Shown here: positions 1 to 8,638 of the stretch, one piece after another
Layout: each line of letters begins with the position of its first letter
Position numbering within the stretch: the stretch's first letter is position 1
Notes under the pieces: model-generated
Database searches by the model: none
What the model saw: the letters and a program-made list of their open reading frames with translations, nothing else
What the model was told of the DNA's origin: nothing
NCBI RefSeq assembly: GCF_008271465.1
Contig: NZ_VMDU01000001.1
Coordinates: 186,001-250,000 of the forward strand
Direction of reading: 5' to 3'
Length of the DNA stretch: 64,000 nt
From: Tabrizicola flagellatus
Lineage (GTDB): Bacteria; Pseudomonadota; Alphaproteobacteria; Rhodobacterales; Rhodobacteraceae
Program-made: the position numbers and the translations under genes

Positions 1-469
1 CCCCCATCACCCAGTCGCCCTCGTAGGTATAGCCCGAGGGATTGGTCAGCTTGCCCTTGCCGTTGTGGCTGCCCTTGACGAAGCTGCCTTCATAGACCGA
101 GCCGTTGGCGTAGGTGGCCTTGCCCTCGCCGGTCATCTCGCCCTGGAACCAGTCGCCCTCGTAGGTGCGACCGTCCGGCGAGGTGATCTTGCCCTTGCCG
201 TCGGGTTGGCCGTTCTCGAACGTGCCCTCATAGACCGAACCGTTGGCATAGCGCGCGGTACCCTGGCCGGTGATCTGGCCCTCGACCCACTGCCCGCTGT
301 ATTCGAAGCCCGAGGGGAGGCGGTAGGTCCCGGTGCCGTGCTGACGTCCGTCCTTGAAGGTGCCCTCGTAGACCGACCCGTCATCGTACTGCTTGGTGAT
401 CACCTCGCCGTCCTGGGCCTGCGCGGGCAAGGCAAGGGCGACAAGCAGGGCGGCAGGCAACAGGCGCAT
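1..469 (-). CDS. MORN-repeat secreted protein, partial (3' end outside window)
   Basis: The gene reads from an ATG at 467-469 leftwards and runs off the window edge, so only about 156 residues are seen. An N-terminal signal peptide (MRLLPAALLVALALPAQAQ, likely cut after AQA) is followed by at least five MORN-type repeats of the form YEGxFxxGxxxGxGxxxxxxG, for example 'SVYEGTFKDGRQHGTGTY' and 'RTYEGDWFQGEMTGEGKATY'. MORN repeats form open beta-hairpin arrays; secreted versions in proteobacteria have no single known job. It is divergent from nadE, sharing a 168-base intergenic region. The repeat pattern makes the family call secure; the cellular role is unknown. Confidence 0.85.
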   Translation of the reverse strand, partial: MRLLPAALLVALALPAQAQDGEVITKQYDDGSVYEGTFKDGRQHGTGTYRLPSGFEYSGQWVEGQITGQGTARYANGSVYEGTFENGQPDGKGKITSPDGRTYEGDWFQGEMTGEGKATYANGSVYEGSFVKGSHNGKGKLTNPSGYTYEGDWVMG

Positions 470-637
470 GGACGAATCCTCCGGGCGATGCGGCAAAGCG
501 TAAGGGGGGGCATCCGGTGTGACAAGCGCGTGACGATCATCTCTCCGCCAGCGGACCCGCGGGTCGGAATTCACGCCCTTGCCACTTTCCCTTGTGGCCA
601 GGTTTGGTAGAAAGGGATGATATTGTGGGGGGCGGCG

Positions 638-2296
638 ATGACCGACACGTTCAACCTGATGCTGGCGCAGCTGAACCCCGTGGTGGGCGACATCGCCGGC
701 AACACGGCGCGCGCCGAGGCAGCCTGGCGGCGCGGCCGGGACGAAGGTGCCGACATGGTCGCCCTGACCGAGATGTTCGTCACCGGCTACCAGACCCAGG
801 ACCTGATCCTGAAACCCGCCTTCGTCACCGCGGCCATCGCGGCGATCGAGACGCTGGCCGCGACCTGCGCCGATGGCCCGGCGCTGGGGATCGGCGGGCC
901 GGTGCGGCAGGGGGGGCGGCTCTACAACGGCTACTACATCCTCGACGGCGGCAGGGTGCATGCCCGCGTCCTGAAGCACCATCTGCCGAACGACGCCGTC
1001 TTCGACGAAAAGCGCGTCTTCGCCTCGGCCGATGTCCACGGGCCCTATGTGGTGAAGGGCGTCCGCATCGGCACGCCGATCTGCGAGGACGCCTGGCACC
1101 CGGACGTGGCCGAGACCCTGGCCGAGACCGGGGCCGAGATCCTGCTGGTTCCGAACGGCAGCCCCTACCATCGCGGCAAGCCGAACCTGCGGCTGAACCT
1201 GATGGTGGCCCGCGTGGTCGAGACCGGCCTGCCGCTCGTTTACCTCAACATGGTCGGCGGGCAGGACGACCAGGTGTTCGACGGCTCTTCCATGGTGCTG
1301 AACCCCGGCGGGCGGCTGATGGCGCAGCTGCCGCAGTTCGACGAATGCGAGGTGATGGTCACATTCCGCCGCACCGAGGACGGCTGGCGTGCCGACCCGG
1401 GAGAGATCTCCGAGATCCCGCCGATCGGCGAGGCCGACTATCGCGCCTGCGTCATGGGCCTGGGCGACTACATGCGCAAGACAGGGTTCAGGAAGGCGGT
1501 GCTGGGCCTGTCGGGCGGGATCGACAGCGCCATCGTCGCCGCGATGGCGGTGGACGCGCTGGGGCCGGAGAACGTGCGCTGCGTGATGCTGCCATCCGAA
1601 TTCACCAGCCAGCAGTCGCTTGACCTGGCGACGGCGGCCGCGCGGGCGCTCGGGTGCCGCTATGACACGGTGCCCATCACCGGGGCGCAGGCGGCGGTAG
1701 GCGAGGCTCTGGCACCGCTTTTCGAGGGAACCGAACCCGGGATCACCGAGGAAAACATCCAGTCGCGCCTGCGCGGCGTGATGCTCATGGCGCTGTCGAA
1801 CAAGTTCGGCGAGATGCTGCTGACCACCGGCAACAAGTCGGAAATGGCGGTGGGCTACTGCACGATCTACGGCGACATGAACGGCGGCTACAACCCGGTG
1901 AAGGACATGTACAAGACCCGCATGTTCCTCACCGCGCGCTGGCGCAACCAGAACCACCGGCCCTGGATGAAGGGGCCGCCGGGCGAGGTGATCCCCGAGG
2001 CGATCATCACCCGCCCGCCCTCGGCCGAACTCCGCGCCAACCAGCGCGACGACGACAGCCTGCCGCCCTATGAGGTCCTCGACGCGATCCTGGAATGTCT
2101 GGTGGAAAAGGAGATGTCGGTGGCCGAGATCGTGGCGCTGGGGTTCGACCGCGCCACGGTGAAGAAGGTCGAGCATCTGCTCTACATCGCGGAATACAAG
2201 CGGTTCCAGTCGGCCCCGGGGGTGCGGCTGACGCAGAAGGCCTTCTGGCTCGACCGCCGTTATCCGATCGCGAACCGTTGGCGCGATGACGGCTGA
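638..2296 (+). CDS. nadE: Glutamine-dependent NAD+ synthase
   Basis: Makes NAD+ from nicotinic acid adenine dinucleotide, ATP and glutamine. The 552-residue protein has an N-terminal nitrilase-type glutaminase domain with the triad E45 (in LTEMFVTGY), K113 (LKHHLPND) and C149 (TPICEDAWHP), and a C-terminal synthetase domain with the ATP-binding loop SGGIDS at 292-297. Length fits the two-domain family. An upstream in-frame ATG at 617 would add seven residues, but the G-rich Shine-Dalgarno-like tract just before 638 and the family N-terminus (TDTFNLMLAQLNP) favour 638. The next gene starts inside its last codons (2286), so the two are probably translationally coupled. Confidence 0.96.
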   Translation: MTDTFNLMLAQLNPVVGDIAGNTARAEAAWRRGRDEGADMVALTEMFVTGYQTQDLILKPAFVTAAIAAIETLAATCADGPALGIGGPVRQGGRLYNGYYILDGGRVHARVLKHHLPNDAVFDEKRVFASADVHGPYVVKGVRIGTPICEDAWHPDVAETLAETGAEILLVPNGSPYHRGKPNLRLNLMVARVVETGLPLVYLNMVGGQDDQVFDGSSMVLNPGGRLMAQLPQFDECEVMVTFRRTEDGWRADPGEISEIPPIGEADYRACVMGLGDYMRKTGFRKAVLGLSGGIDSAIVAAMAVDALGPENVRCVMLPSEFTSQQSLDLATAAARALGCRYDTVPITGAQAAVGEALAPLFEGTEPGITEENIQSRLRGVMLMALSNKFGEMLLTTGNKSEMAVGYCTIYGDMNGGYNPVKDMYKTRMFLTARWRNQNHRPWMKGPPGEVIPEAIITRPPSAELRANQRDDDSLPPYEVLDAILECLVEKEMSVAEIVALGFDRATVKKVEHLLYIAEYKRFQSAPGVRLTQKAFWLDRRYPIANRWRDDG

Positions 2297-2708
2297 GATC
2301 GTCGTCGCCAACTTCTACGCGCTGCGCGACCCCGAGGGCTTCGACCGGGCGGCGCGGCTACTGGTGCGCCGGATGCGGCTGCAGGGCATGGAAGGGGTGC
2401 GCAGCTATCGCTTCTCCGGCAGCGACCCGCGCGAGCGGCGGCTGGTCGCCATCTACGACGGGGCCGAGGCCTGGGTCGCGCATCACGATCTGATCCTGGC
2501 CTGGCCCGAGACGGTCGCCCTGCGCGCGGCGGCGCGGCTGGTGCGGACCGATCTCTACGGCCCGGTTCCGCCGCCGGTGCTGGACTGGATCCCGCGCCTC
2601 GGCCTGGGCCGGATGCTGCGGCATAACGGTGTCCCGGTCGCGGGCTACCCCGAGGCCCGGCCCGCGCCTATGCGCCTTGCCGGAAGTGCCGGGCGACGAG
2701 CTGGGTAA
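2286..2708 (+). CDS. Small conserved protein, possible ABM-like ferredoxin-fold domain
   Basis: A 140-residue soluble protein starting 11 bases inside nadE in another frame, hence likely co-translated with it. The pattern VVANFYALRDPEGFDRAARL, then a turn and 'RLVAIYDGAEAWVAHH', resembles small dimeric alpha/beta-barrel proteins of the antibiotic-biosynthesis-monooxygenase kind, but I see no catalytic residues and do not claim an activity. The C-terminal 30 residues are Pro/Arg/Ala rich. Its 3' end overlaps the convergent lysR gene by 41 bases (2668-2708). The real stop is the TAA at 2706-2708. Function unknown. Confidence 0.7.
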   Translation: MTAEIVVANFYALRDPEGFDRAARLLVRRMRLQGMEGVRSYRFSGSDPRERRLVAIYDGAEAWVAHHDLILAWPETVALRAAARLVRTDLYGPVPPPVLDWIPRLGLGRMLRHNGVPVAGYPEARPAPMRLAGSAGRRAG

Positions 2709-3522
2709 GCCTGCGGTGCAGGGGCAGGGTCCGGTGCCGGATGTGGATCGCGGCAAAGACCGGCTGGCGCAGGTCCGGCGCATCCTCGACCGCCATGAAG
2801 CGCCCCCCCGCGATCAGGTCGGCTGCGGTCTTTTCCAGCACATAGCCCGACCCGCCCATCGCCGTCAGCAGCGACACGACCGACCCCGACTGGCCGACTG
2901 ATACGGGCGAGGCCGCGAGGTCCGGGGTAAGCTGGCGGTGCATCTCCTCGAAGGCGGGCGAGAAATGGGCAAAGACGAAACGGTCGGGCGCGACCTCTGC
3001 GAGGCGCGGGGTTTCGGTCGAGATCATGCGGTAGCTGACCTCGCCCACGCTGTCGAAATGCAGGTCGGGGTGGGGCTTGGGGCTGAACATCACCGCGAAG
3101 TCGAGGATCCCGGTCAGAAGGTCCGCACACATCTGGTTGGAATAGTCCGGCTCGATGTAGAAGGCCGTCTCGGGCAGGGCGGCTCGGAACTCGGCCACCC
3201 AGTCGCCGAGATAGACCGCCGCAAGGTCGTTCTGGATGCCAAGGCGCAGAAGCTGCGCCGCGCCGTGCGGGATCTGGATGCGCCGCTTCGCCTCGTTCCA
3301 TTCGTGCCGCAGCGCCCGGGCATGGGGCTCGAACCGCTTGCCTTCCGGCGTGAGATCGGTACCCGCGCGCGAGCGGTCGAAAAGGCGGCTCCCCACCGCC
3401 TGCTCCAGCGCCGTGACCCTGGCCGAGACGGTGGACTGGGTGATCCGCAGCCGTTCCGCCGTGCGGTGGAAGCTGCGGGTCTCCGCGAGGTCGAGGAAGG
3501 TGTCGAGAAGGTCGATCTGCAT
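2668..3522 (-). CDS. LysR-family transcriptional regulator
   Basis: A 284-residue LysR protein. Residues 1-60 hold the winged helix-turn-helix (DLLDTFLDLAETRSFHRTAE, then LRITQSTVSARVTALEQAVG, LFDRS), followed by a type-2 periplasmic-binding-like effector domain. It is divergent from the flavoprotein operon that starts at 3700, with a 177-base region between them holding a 19-bp dyad (3609-3627). That arrangement suggests it controls the operon in response to one of its substrates or intermediates; this is inference from position. The stop codon lies within the convergent small gene at 2286-2708. Confidence 0.93.
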   Translation of the reverse strand: MQIDLLDTFLDLAETRSFHRTAERLRITQSTVSARVTALEQAVGSRLFDRSRAGTDLTPEGKRFEPHARALRHEWNEAKRRIQIPHGAAQLLRLGIQNDLAAVYLGDWVAEFRAALPETAFYIEPDYSNQMCADLLTGILDFAVMFSPKPHPDLHFDSVGEVSYRMISTETPRLAEVAPDRFVFAHFSPAFEEMHRQLTPDLAASPVSVGQSGSVVSLLTAMGGSGYVLEKTAADLIAGGRFMAVEDAPDLRQPVFAAIHIRHRTLPLHRRLTQLVARHFRQGA

Positions 3523-3551
3523 GGTCGGGCGTCTCGCGCTGGCGGCTGGCC

Positions 3552-3605
3552 CCGGGGGCGCTTCGCCCCCCGGACCCCCAGAGGATATTTGAGGACAGAT
3601 GAAAG
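3552..3605 (+). repeat. Intergenic hairpin element, type-1 tail (copy A)
   Basis: A GC hairpin (GGGGGCG-CTT-CGCCCCC, 3554-3570) is followed by a C-run and the conserved tail GGATATTT-n4-GACAGATGAAAG. The same layout occurs at 6138, 27741 and 30980. The tail points toward the flavoprotein operon at 3700. Confidence 0.75.
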
Positions 3606-3608
3606 TCG

Positions 3609-3627
3609 TGATCGCTTTTCCCGATCA
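3609..3627. promoter_or_regulatory. Candidate LysR operator dyad
   Basis: Perfect 6-bp arms TGATCG and CGATCA separated by seven bases, in the divergent region between lysR (start 3522) and the flavoprotein gene (start 3700), centred about 80 bases upstream of the latter. Its size and position fit a LysR-type site; binding is inferred only. Confidence 0.4.
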
Positions 3628-3699
3628 ATAGCCGGGTTCCGGCCGAATTGAAAGCGGGCGCGTCGCAGTTGATAGTGGCGCCGGAACGGGGAGGCGGCG

Positions 3700-6126
3700 A
3701 TGGCGGAATTTGCGCAGGCTCGGGTGGTCATCATCGGCGGCGGGGCCGTGGGGGCCTCGGCGCTCTATCATCTGGCGAAGGCGGGCTGGACGGACTGCCT
3801 GCTTCTGGAAAAGAACGAGCTGACCGCCGGATCGACCTGGCATGCGGCGGGCAACGTGCCGACCTTCTCGTCCTCCTGGTCGATCATGAACATGCAGCGC
3901 TATTCGGCGGGCCTCTACCGGGGCCTCGGCGAGGCGGTGAACTATCCAATGAACTACCATGTCACCGGATCGGTGCGGCTGGGCCATTCGAAGGAACGGC
4001 TGCAGGAGTTCAAGCGCGTCGTCGGCATGGGGCGCTATCAGGGGATGGACCTGACCATCCTGTCGCCGGACGAGATCCGCTCGCGCTATCCCTTCGTCGA
4101 GACGCATGACCTGACCGGCGCACTCTATGACCCCTATGACGGCGACATCGACCCCGCGCAGCTGACCCAGGCCCTTGCGGCGGGGGCCCGGCAGATGGGG
4201 GCGCGGGTGGAACGCTTCTGCCCGGTGACGGCGGCACGCTGGACGGGGGCGGAGTGGATCCTCTCCACCCCCAAGGGCGAGGTCCGGGCGGAGTATGTGG
4301 TCAACGCGGGCGGCTACCATGCCGCGCAGGTGGGCGCCATGTTCGGCCGCCGGGTGCCGATGATGGTGATGAGCCACCAGTACATGCTGTTCGACACCAT
4401 CCCGGAGCTGGAATCCTGGACCAAGGAGGTCGGCCACAAGCTGCCGCTTCTGCGCGACGTGGACAGTTCCTACTACCTCCGGCAAGAGAAGATGGGCTTC
4501 AACCTCGGCCCCTACGAGAACCCCTGCCGCGCGCATTGGGCGACGCCGGACGATCCGATGCCCGAGGATTTCAGCTTCCAGCTCTTCCCCGACGACCTCG
4601 AGCGGCTGGAATGGCACATCAACGATGCGATGGCCCGGGTGCCGCTCTTGCAGAAGGCGAACCTGACCAAGGTCATCAACGGCCCGATCCCCTATACGCC
4701 GGACGGCAACCCGCTGATCGGCCCGATGCCGGGGGTGCCCAATGCCTTCGAGGCCTGCGTCTTCACCTTCGGCATCTGCCAGGCGGGCGGCGCGGGCAAG
4801 GTGCTGGCGGAATGGGTGACCGAGGGCGGCACCGAATGGGACATGTGGTCCTGCGACCCGCGCCGCTTCACCGGGTGGGAGGATCACGACTACCTCGTCC
4901 AGAAGGGGATGGAGGTCTATGGCCACGAATACGGCATGCATTTCCCGATGGCCCGCTGGCCCGCCGCGCCCGACCGCAAGCTTTCGCCGGTGCATGACAA
5001 GCTGAAAGCGCTCGGCGCCCAGTTCGCGCCCTACAACGGCTGGGAGCGCGCCGAATGGTTCGCCGCCCCCGGTGACGATACCAGTTGGGAGGCGACGCAG
5101 ACCTGGGGCAGGGCCGGCCCCTGGGAGGCCCGGATCAAGGCGGAATGCGAGGCGGTGCGGGACGGGGTCGGCGTCCTCGACCTGCCGGGCTTCTCGCGGT
5201 TCCTCGTGAAGGGCCCGGGCGCGCGGGCGCATGTGGCGGGGCTGACCGCCTCGCGCCTGCCGGCCGAGGGGCGCATCGGCCTCGTCTATTTCGCCGACGA
5301 CCGGGGCCGGATCGTGACCGAGATGTCCTGCATGGTGCATGGCGAGGACATGGTCGGCCTGATCACCGCCGCCGTCGCGCAATGGCACGATGCCGACGTG
5401 CTGCGGAAGGGCCTGCCCGAGGGCTGCGTGATCGAGGACCACAGCGACAAGGTGGCCTGCTTCATCGTGACGGGTCCGAAGTCGCGCGAGCTCCTGTCGC
5501 GGATCGCCGAGGCCGACCTGACGCTGCCCTGGCTGTCGGTCCAGGCTGCCGCGAAGGTGGCGGGCAGGGACGTGGCCTTGATCCGGGTCTCCTTCGCCGG
5601 GGAACTCGGCTGGGAAATCCACTGCGACCTGGCCGATGCGCCGCACATCTACGACGCGCTGCTGGCGGGCGGGGCCAGGCCCTTCGGCATGAAGGCGCTG
5701 AATTCCCTGCGGATCGAGAAGGGCTACCGCGCCTGGAAGGGCGATCTGTCCACCGACTATTCGCTGCTGGAGGGCGGGCTTGAACGGTTCATCGACTGGA
5801 ACCACGATTTCCCCGGCAAGGCGGCTCTGCTGGCAGAAAAGCAGCGCGGCGTGAAGAAGCGCTTCGTTTCGCTGAAGGTCGAGGCCGGCGAGTGCGATGC
5901 GCCCTACATGTCGACCCTCTGGCACGGCGGGCAGGTCGTTGGTGAGACGACCTCGGGCGCCTGGGGCTACCGGGTGGGGCATTCCATGGCGCTGGGGATG
6001 CTGCGGGCGGACCTCGCCGTCGCCGGGACCGAGGTCGAGGTGGAAATCTTCGGCGACCGGGTGAAGGCTTTGGTCCTGCCCGACGGTCCGGCCTGGGACG
6101 CGAAGAACGAGCGCATCCGCGCGTGA
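3700..6126 (+). CDS. GcvT-type FAD-dependent oxidoreductase (dimethylglycine/sarcosine dehydrogenase-like), first paralogue
   Basis: An 808-residue flavoenzyme of the family that oxidatively demethylates N-methylated glycines and passes the one-carbon unit to tetrahydrofolate. The N-terminus carries the dinucleotide fold (VVIIGGGAVGASALYHLAKA) and GSTWHAAG, whose H48 matches the histidine that holds FAD covalently in dimethylglycine dehydrogenase. The C-terminal 380 residues are aminomethyltransferase (GcvT)-like, ending with the barrel domain (GELGWEIH, ALNSLRIEKGYRAWKGDL). It opens an operon with a paralogue, an MttB-family protein and a dehydrogenase. The ATG at 3700 has a GGGGAGGCGGCG tract upstream. 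The exact substrate cannot be read from sequence; a methylated amine is likely. Confidence 0.88.
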   Translation: MAEFAQARVVIIGGGAVGASALYHLAKAGWTDCLLLEKNELTAGSTWHAAGNVPTFSSSWSIMNMQRYSAGLYRGLGEAVNYPMNYHVTGSVRLGHSKERLQEFKRVVGMGRYQGMDLTILSPDEIRSRYPFVETHDLTGALYDPYDGDIDPAQLTQALAAGARQMGARVERFCPVTAARWTGAEWILSTPKGEVRAEYVVNAGGYHAAQVGAMFGRRVPMMVMSHQYMLFDTIPELESWTKEVGHKLPLLRDVDSSYYLRQEKMGFNLGPYENPCRAHWATPDDPMPEDFSFQLFPDDLERLEWHINDAMARVPLLQKANLTKVINGPIPYTPDGNPLIGPMPGVPNAFEACVFTFGICQAGGAGKVLAEWVTEGGTEWDMWSCDPRRFTGWEDHDYLVQKGMEVYGHEYGMHFPMARWPAAPDRKLSPVHDKLKALGAQFAPYNGWERAEWFAAPGDDTSWEATQTWGRAGPWEARIKAECEAVRDGVGVLDLPGFSRFLVKGPGARAHVAGLTASRLPAEGRIGLVYFADDRGRIVTEMSCMVHGEDMVGLITAAVAQWHDADVLRKGLPEGCVIEDHSDKVACFIVTGPKSRELLSRIAEADLTLPWLSVQAAAKVAGRDVALIRVSFAGELGWEIHCDLADAPHIYDALLAGGARPFGMKALNSLRIEKGYRAWKGDLSTDYSLLEGGLERFIDWNHDFPGKAALLAEKQRGVKKRFVSLKVEAGECDAPYMSTLWHGGQVVGETTSGAWGYRVGHSMALGMLRADLAVAGTEVEVEIFGDRVKALVLPDGPAWDAKNERIRA

Positions 6127-6137
6127 TGGCGGGCGGA

Positions 6138-6190
6138 CCGGGGGTTTCACACCCCCGGACCCCCGTGGGATATTTCCGGACAGATGAAAG
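6138..6190 (+). repeat. Intergenic hairpin element, type-1 tail (copy B)
   Basis: Perfect stem CCGGGGGT/ACCCCCGG (6138-6145, 6151-6158) with loop TTCAC, then ACCCCCGTGGGATATTT and the tail GGACAGATGAAAG. It sits between two co-directional operon genes and ends ten bases before the second start codon, so the tail may supply a weak ribosome-binding site (GAAAG). Confidence 0.8.
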
Positions 6191-6199
6191 ACCTGAGTG

Positions 6200-8638
6200 A
6201 TGGCTGAAATTCCGACGAAGGCACGGGCGGTGGTGATCGGGGGCGGCGTTTCGGGCTGTTCGGTGGCCTATCACCTGGCCAAGGCGGGCTGGACCGACGT
6301 GGTCCTGCTGGAACGGCGCAAGCTGACCAGTGGCACGACCTGGCATGCGGCGGGGCTGATCGGGCAGCTGCGCGGCTCGGCCAACATGACGCGGCTCGCC
6401 AAGTATTCGGCCGATCTCTACCGCGGGCTCGAGGCCGAGACCGGGGTTGCCACAGGGATGAAGCAGGTCGGCTCGATTTCCGTGGCCCTGACGAAGGAGC
6501 GGCATGAAGAGCTGTTGCGGCAGGCCACGGTGGCGCGGATCTTCGACGTCGAGGTGCACGAGATCTCGCCCCAGGAGGCGAAGGCCAGGTATCCGCACCT
6601 GAACATCGACGGTGTCGTGGGCGCGGTTGCGTTGCCGCTTGATGGACAATGCGACCCGGCGAACATCGCGATGGCGCTGGCCAAGGGCGCGCGGATGCGG
6701 GGCGCGCGAATCTTCGAGAACACGCTGGTCACGAAGGTGACGACCGCTGGCGGTCGCGTCACGGGCGTGGACTACGAGACCGCCGAGGGGCCGGGCCATA
6801 TCGCCGCCGATGTCATCGTGAACTGCGGCGGGATGTGGGGCCGCGACCTTGCCGCGCAGAACGGCGTGACGCTGCCGCTGCACGCCTGCGAGCACTTCTA
6901 TCTCGTCACCGAACCCGTTGACGGGCTTGGCGATTTGCCGGTCCTGCGGGTGCCGGACGAATGCGCCTATTACAAGCAGGACGCGGGCAAGATGATGCTC
7001 GGCGCCTTCGAGCCCAAGGCCAAGCCCTGGGGGATGGAGGGCATCCGCAAGGACTTCGAGTTCGACACCCTGCCCGAGGACTGGGACCACTTCATGCCCA
7101 TCCTCGAACAGGCGATGAACCGGATGCCGCTGTTCCAGACCGCCGGCATCCACACCTTCTTCAACGGGCCGGAATCCTTCACCCCCGACGACCGCTACTA
7201 CCTGGGCGAGGCGCCCGAGGTGAAGGGCTACTGGATCGCGGCCGGATACAATTCCATCGGCATCGTGTCGTCCGGCGGGGCCGGTCAGGCGCTGGCGCAC
7301 TGGATCACCGAGGGCGAGCCGCCCTTCGACCTCTGGGAGGTGGACATCCGTCGCGCCCAGCCCTTCCAGAAAAACCGCCGCTACCTGAAGGAGCGGGTCT
7401 CCGAAACCCTCGGCCTCCTCTATGCCGACCACTTCCCGTATCGACAGGTGGTGACGTCCCGCGGCGTTCGCCGCTCGCCGATCCACGAGCACCTGAAAGC
7501 GCGCGGCGCAGTCTTTGGCGAGGTTGCGGGCTGGGAACGCGCGAACTGGTTTGCGAAGGAGGGGCAGGAGCGGGAATACCGCTACAGCTGGAAGCGGCAG
7601 AACTGGTTCGACAACCAGCGCGCCGAGCACATGGCGGTGCGCGAGGCCGCAGGCCTGTTCGACATGACCTCGTTCGGCAAGATCCGCGTCGAGGGCCGTG
7701 ACGCCTGCGCCTTCCTGAACCGCATCTGTTCGGCGCAGATGGACGTGGCCCCCGGGCGGATCGTCTATACCATGTTCCTCAACGAGCGCGGGGGGATAGA
7801 GGCCGATCTTACCATTACGCGCCTGTCCGAGACCGCCTATCTTGCCGTCGTCCCCGGTGCCACGCTGCAACGCAACCTCGCCTGGATGCGCGCCCATGTC
7901 GGAGACGACTTCGCCGTCATCACCGATGTGACGGCATCCGAGTCCGTCCTCTGCCTGATGGGCCCGGAGTCGCGCGAGGTCCTGGCCAAGGTCTCGCCGA
8001 ACGATTTCAGCAATGCCACCCATCCCTTTGGCATGGCGAAGGAAATCGAGATCGGCATGGGTCTCGCCCGCGCCCATCGCGTGACCTATGTGGGCGAGCT
8101 GGGGTGGGAGCTGTACATACCCACCGACCAGACCGCCCATGTCTTCGAGACGCTGATGGAGGCCCAGCCGGACCTGAAGCTCTGCGGTCTCCATACGCTC
8201 GACAGCTGCCGGATCGAGAAGGCCTATCGTCACTGGGGCCACGACATCACGGATGAGGATCATGTGCTGGAGGCCGGCCTCGGCTTAACCGTCAGCCGGA
8301 AGAAACCCGCCTTCCTCGGCCGCGAGGCGGTGTTGCGCCGCGAACAGCAGGGCCTCGACCGCCGCATGGTGCAGTTCCGGCTCAAGGACCCCGAGCCGCT
8401 CCTGTTCCACAACGAGGCGATTGTTCGTGATGGGGAAATAGTCGGGCCGGTGACCAGCGGCAATTACGGCCATTTCCTGGGTTCGGCCATCGGCATGGGC
8501 TATGTCCCGGCGAAGGGGCAGACCGACGACGACATCCTTGGCTCCACCTATGAGATCGAGGTGGCGGGCCAGCGCCACGCGGCCGTCGCCAGCCTCGTTC
8601 CGATGTACGATCCGAACTCCGAAAGGGTAAAGGCATGA
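6200..8638 (+). CDS. GcvT-type FAD-dependent oxidoreductase (dimethylglycine/sarcosine dehydrogenase-like), second paralogue
   Basis: An 812-residue paralogue of the preceding gene with the same architecture: FAD fold (AVVIGGGVSGCSVAYHLAKA), covalent-flavin motif GTTWHAAGL with H49, FAO/DAO middle, then a GcvT domain and C-terminal barrel (GELGWELYIP, TLDSCRIEKAYRHWGHDI). A GTG at 6197 is immediately followed by the ATG at 6200; I use the ATG. The stop overlaps the start of the MttB-family gene (ATGA, 8635-8638), showing coupling. Two non-identical copies in one operon suggest sequential N-demethylations, or two substrates. That is inference; the family assignment is firm. Confidence 0.88.
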   Translation: MAEIPTKARAVVIGGGVSGCSVAYHLAKAGWTDVVLLERRKLTSGTTWHAAGLIGQLRGSANMTRLAKYSADLYRGLEAETGVATGMKQVGSISVALTKERHEELLRQATVARIFDVEVHEISPQEAKARYPHLNIDGVVGAVALPLDGQCDPANIAMALAKGARMRGARIFENTLVTKVTTAGGRVTGVDYETAEGPGHIAADVIVNCGGMWGRDLAAQNGVTLPLHACEHFYLVTEPVDGLGDLPVLRVPDECAYYKQDAGKMMLGAFEPKAKPWGMEGIRKDFEFDTLPEDWDHFMPILEQAMNRMPLFQTAGIHTFFNGPESFTPDDRYYLGEAPEVKGYWIAAGYNSIGIVSSGGAGQALAHWITEGEPPFDLWEVDIRRAQPFQKNRRYLKERVSETLGLLYADHFPYRQVVTSRGVRRSPIHEHLKARGAVFGEVAGWERANWFAKEGQEREYRYSWKRQNWFDNQRAEHMAVREAAGLFDMTSFGKIRVEGRDACAFLNRICSAQMDVAPGRIVYTMFLNERGGIEADLTITRLSETAYLAVVPGATLQRNLAWMRAHVGDDFAVITDVTASESVLCLMGPESREVLAKVSPNDFSNATHPFGMAKEIEIGMGLARAHRVTYVGELGWELYIPTDQTAHVFETLMEAQPDLKLCGLHTLDSCRIEKAYRHWGHDITDEDHVLEAGLGLTVSRKKPAFLGREAVLRREQQGLDRRMVQFRLKDPEPLLFHNEAIVRDGEIVGPVTSGNYGHFLGSAIGMGYVPAKGQTDDDILGSTYEIEVAGQRHAAVASLVPMYDPNSERVKA

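Noticed and set aside
3625-6150. An 841-codon minus-strand ORF antisense to the first flavoprotein, and a similar one at 5789-8263
   Set aside because: Both are Pro/Arg/His-rich mirror frames from high third-position GC; the plus-strand proteins carry clear motifs.
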